A DNA stretch of 6,952 nt from JBDKTK01 sp964556675 (GTDB lineage: Bacteria; Desulfobacterota; Syntrophia; Syntrophales; UBA4778), in NCBI GenBank assembly GCA_964556675.1, contig CAZKYN010000185.1, positions 1 to 6,952 on the forward strand. The letters are read 5' to 3'. A program made the position numbers and the translations under genes. Below are positions 5,763-6,952 of this stretch, one piece after another. Within the stretch, counting starts at the first letter, position 1; each line of letters starts with the position of its first letter. The notes below the pieces were generated by a model that saw only the letters and a program-made list of their open reading frames with translations, made no database searches and was not told where the DNA came from.

Positions 5763-6763
5763 CAGCTCACCGTTTTCTTCAGTTCGGAGAAGATGGCCTG
5801 CTCGCGCCCGGCGATCTCGGCAAGGAGGCCGGACAGCACGCCGTAGTTTTCGTCCGCGCTGTTGCGCCCCTTGATAATCCTGGCGGAGACGTCCGCGAGT
5901 TTCCGCCAGCGGTCGCCGCACTCGGTCATGTCGCGCGACAGTTCCCTGAGCGCGCTCGAATCCAACTCCTGCGCGGCTTCCTGCAGGAATGCCGCATAGA
6001 TGAAACGGAAACCGGCCCCGCCCGTCCCGATCTCCTCCTGCATGCGGATCAGCTGCCCCAGATAGAGCACGGCCTTTTTGTCGCCCAGTTTATCCGGCCA
6101 GTTCCTTATCTGCTTCGAGAGGTAGCGGATGCCCCTGACGCCCATCAGCGGGATGGGCACGCCCAGCATCTCGCGGCAGCTCCTTTTTATGCCCTTGATG
6201 ATTGCCGGTTTGAGGTCCACGCTCGCCGGGACGTTCGTCAGGTAATACATGTGGCCCCTGGGCTCGAACGGGCCGCGCGCCCAGCGGACCCTCATCAGTT
6301 CCTCGCGCGAGAGCGTCTGCACGTCCTCCATAACCGGGTCGCTGACGAGATAGCGCCCGTTCTCTTTCCCGAACGCCACGATGTTGTGTCCGTTGAAATG
6401 GAAGCGGTAGTGCCGGGGGAAATACGTCAGGTGGAACACGCCCACCTGCATGCCGACGGGAATCCCCTTTTCGAGCGCCTCGTCGAGCGCCTTCATCGAA
6501 TCGTCCTTGTCCCGGAATTTCCGGCGGCAGATTTTGATCCCGAGTGAGCCGGCGGCCCTCTTGAAGATCATGCCGGGAAGGGGCCGGAAAGTCGTGACCG
6601 GCAGGCCGTTGAGTTTCAGGAAAGGCAGGTAGGCGAAGAATATCCCTGAGCTGATACCGAAGGCCATGGCCTCGCTCACGTCGAAGCCGTGGAACTTGAG
6701 GAGGTTCGACGTGACGCCGTTCTCGCAGTGCGCTGACTGGTGGTGCTGGAAATCGATGATCAT
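5762..6763 (-). CDS. BtrH-like (butirosin H N-terminal / DUF4872) acyltransferase-type protein
   Basis: A 333-residue protein with two parts. The N-terminal half (about 1-145) has the BtrH_N pattern: FQHHQSAHCENG at the start with Cys13, GHNIVAFG with His126, and YLVSDP with Asp142. This Cys-His-Asp order is that of papain/C39-like folds. The C-terminal half (about 150-330) is helical and includes GTGGAGFRFIYAAFLQEA, matching the DUF4872-type region. Established knowledge: BtrH transfers an aminoacyl side chain from the carrier protein BtrI to the amine of ribostamycin. Inference: here it would transfer the chain from the operon's own ACP to an amine or thiol acceptor. Most of this family is uncharacterised, and a peptidase or amidase role is possible. 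ATG 6763 has only a weak SD, but upstream sequence overlaps it as ATGA, which suggests coupling to an upstream frame. Confidence 0.86.
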   Translation of the reverse strand: MIIDFQHHQSAHCENGVTSNLLKFHGFDVSEAMAFGISSGIFFAYLPFLKLNGLPVTTFRPLPGMIFKRAAGSLGIKICRRKFRDKDDSMKALDEALEKGIPVGMQVGVFHLTYFPRHYRFHFNGHNIVAFGKENGRYLVSDPVMEDVQTLSREELMRVRWARGPFEPRGHMYYLTNVPASVDLKPAIIKGIKRSCREMLGVPIPLMGVRGIRYLSKQIRNWPDKLGDKKAVLYLGQLIRMQEEIGTGGAGFRFIYAAFLQEAAQELDSSALRELSRDMTECGDRWRKLADVSARIIKGRNSADENYGVLSGLLAEIAGREQAIFSELKKTVS

Positions 6764-6951
6764 TTCTTTACTTCGGTGCTTTTGGACTCGTCTTTAGACC
6801 CCGTTTCAACAATGTCATTCTGAAGCGGAGCCGAAGAATCTCTCTTTTCTTTTGAAAAAATTGATCCTTCACGGAGTTTACACTGAGAGTCGTCGAAGTG
6901 TTCAGAATGACAACTTTTGCACTGCAAACGCGAAAGGCTATCCAAATCAGG
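6760..6951 (-). CDS. Possible 3' tail of an upstream gene, running off the window edge
   Basis: The minus-strand frame ending at TGA 6760-6762 has no stop up to the window edge (about 63 codons). Its stop overlaps the BtrH-like ATG as ATGA, the same junction style as elsewhere in the operon. The last 16 residues (ETGSKDESKSTEVKK and the residue before) look like a hydrophilic protein tail. Most of the rest (residues encoded by 6814-6911) comes from a MITE-like repeat, so the protein sequence CHSEHFDDSQCKLREG is not expected to be conserved. The in-frame TTG at 6945 is a weak start with no convincing SD. Either an upstream gene reads through an inserted element, or the frame is accidental. Confidence 0.28.
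   Translation of the reverse strand, partial: PDLDSLSRLQCKSCHSEHFDDSQCKLREGSIFSKEKRDSSAPLQNDIVETGSKDESKSTEVKK
6814..6911. mobile_element. MITE-like element, right copy (98 bases)
   Basis: It begins GTCATTCTGAA and ends TTCAGAATGAC, a perfect 11-base terminal inverted repeat. Read on the minus strand, it contains a diverged version of the left-flank 42-base repeat (ACACTTCGAC, CTCAGTGTAAACTCCGTG, GAAGGATC), an AT-rich centre, then AGATTCTTC. This is the same order as in 457-533, in the opposite orientation. It lies 50 bases upstream of the first complete gene of the operon, and any promoter or upstream message must pass through it. Confidence 0.6.
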
Positions 6952-6952
6952 C

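Noticed and set aside
5763..5921. N-terminal extension of the ABC ATPase to 5921
   Set aside because: It would lie entirely inside the BtrH-like gene in another frame, encodes Arg-rich sequence, and a well-placed SD and coupled ATG exist at 5762.

Overview
The window holds one compact, co-oriented operon on the minus strand (about 6763 down to 743). It is bracketed by short interspersed repeats and carries one 100-base assembly gap (123-222). The genes are GC-rich, and non-ATG starts (TTG, GTG) with strong Shine-Dalgarno sites occur. The flanks carry hairpin repeats of the kind often seen in environmental Gram-negative genomes. I infer a metagenome-assembled Gram-negative bacterium, and I cannot place the phylum from this sequence alone.

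Reading in the direction of transcription, the order is: (0) possibly the 3' tail of an upstream gene that runs off the right edge (6951-6760); (1) a BtrH-like protein with a papain-type Cys-His-Asp set and a DUF4872-like C-terminal half; (2) an ABC transporter ATPase; (3) an ABC-2 type permease with a large extracytoplasmic loop; (4) an acyl carrier protein; (5) a complete FabF-type beta-ketoacyl-ACP synthase; (6) a shorter ketoacyl-synthase homologue that has lost all three catalytic residues and resembles a chain-length-factor subunit; (7) a 115-residue protein with one or two membrane hairpins. Five of the six junctions overlap by 1-4 bases or are separated by 3 bases. The exception is the KS/CLF-like junction, a 16-base gap containing a hairpin that also spans the KS stop codon.

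The most economical reading is a dedicated acyl-assembly, transfer and export module. The KS and its inactive partner would build or extend a chain on the private ACP. The BtrH-like protein, whose namesake transfers an acyl group from an ACP to an aminoglycoside amine in butirosin biosynthesis, would move that chain onto an acceptor. The ABC pair would export the product, or a lipid that carries it. No ketoreductase, dehydratase, acyltransferase, thioesterase or phosphopantetheinyl transferase lies in the window, so these would come from fatty acid synthesis or from genes beyond the right edge. The product is unknown.

The left flank (1-742) has no credible gene. It contains the gap, three copies of a 42-base repeat at roughly 166-base spacing, a compound double-hairpin repeat that can also act as a terminator for the operon, and a MITE-like element with GTCATYCTGA inverted ends. 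A second element of the same architecture lies at the right edge (6814-6911), so the operon sits between two such copies.
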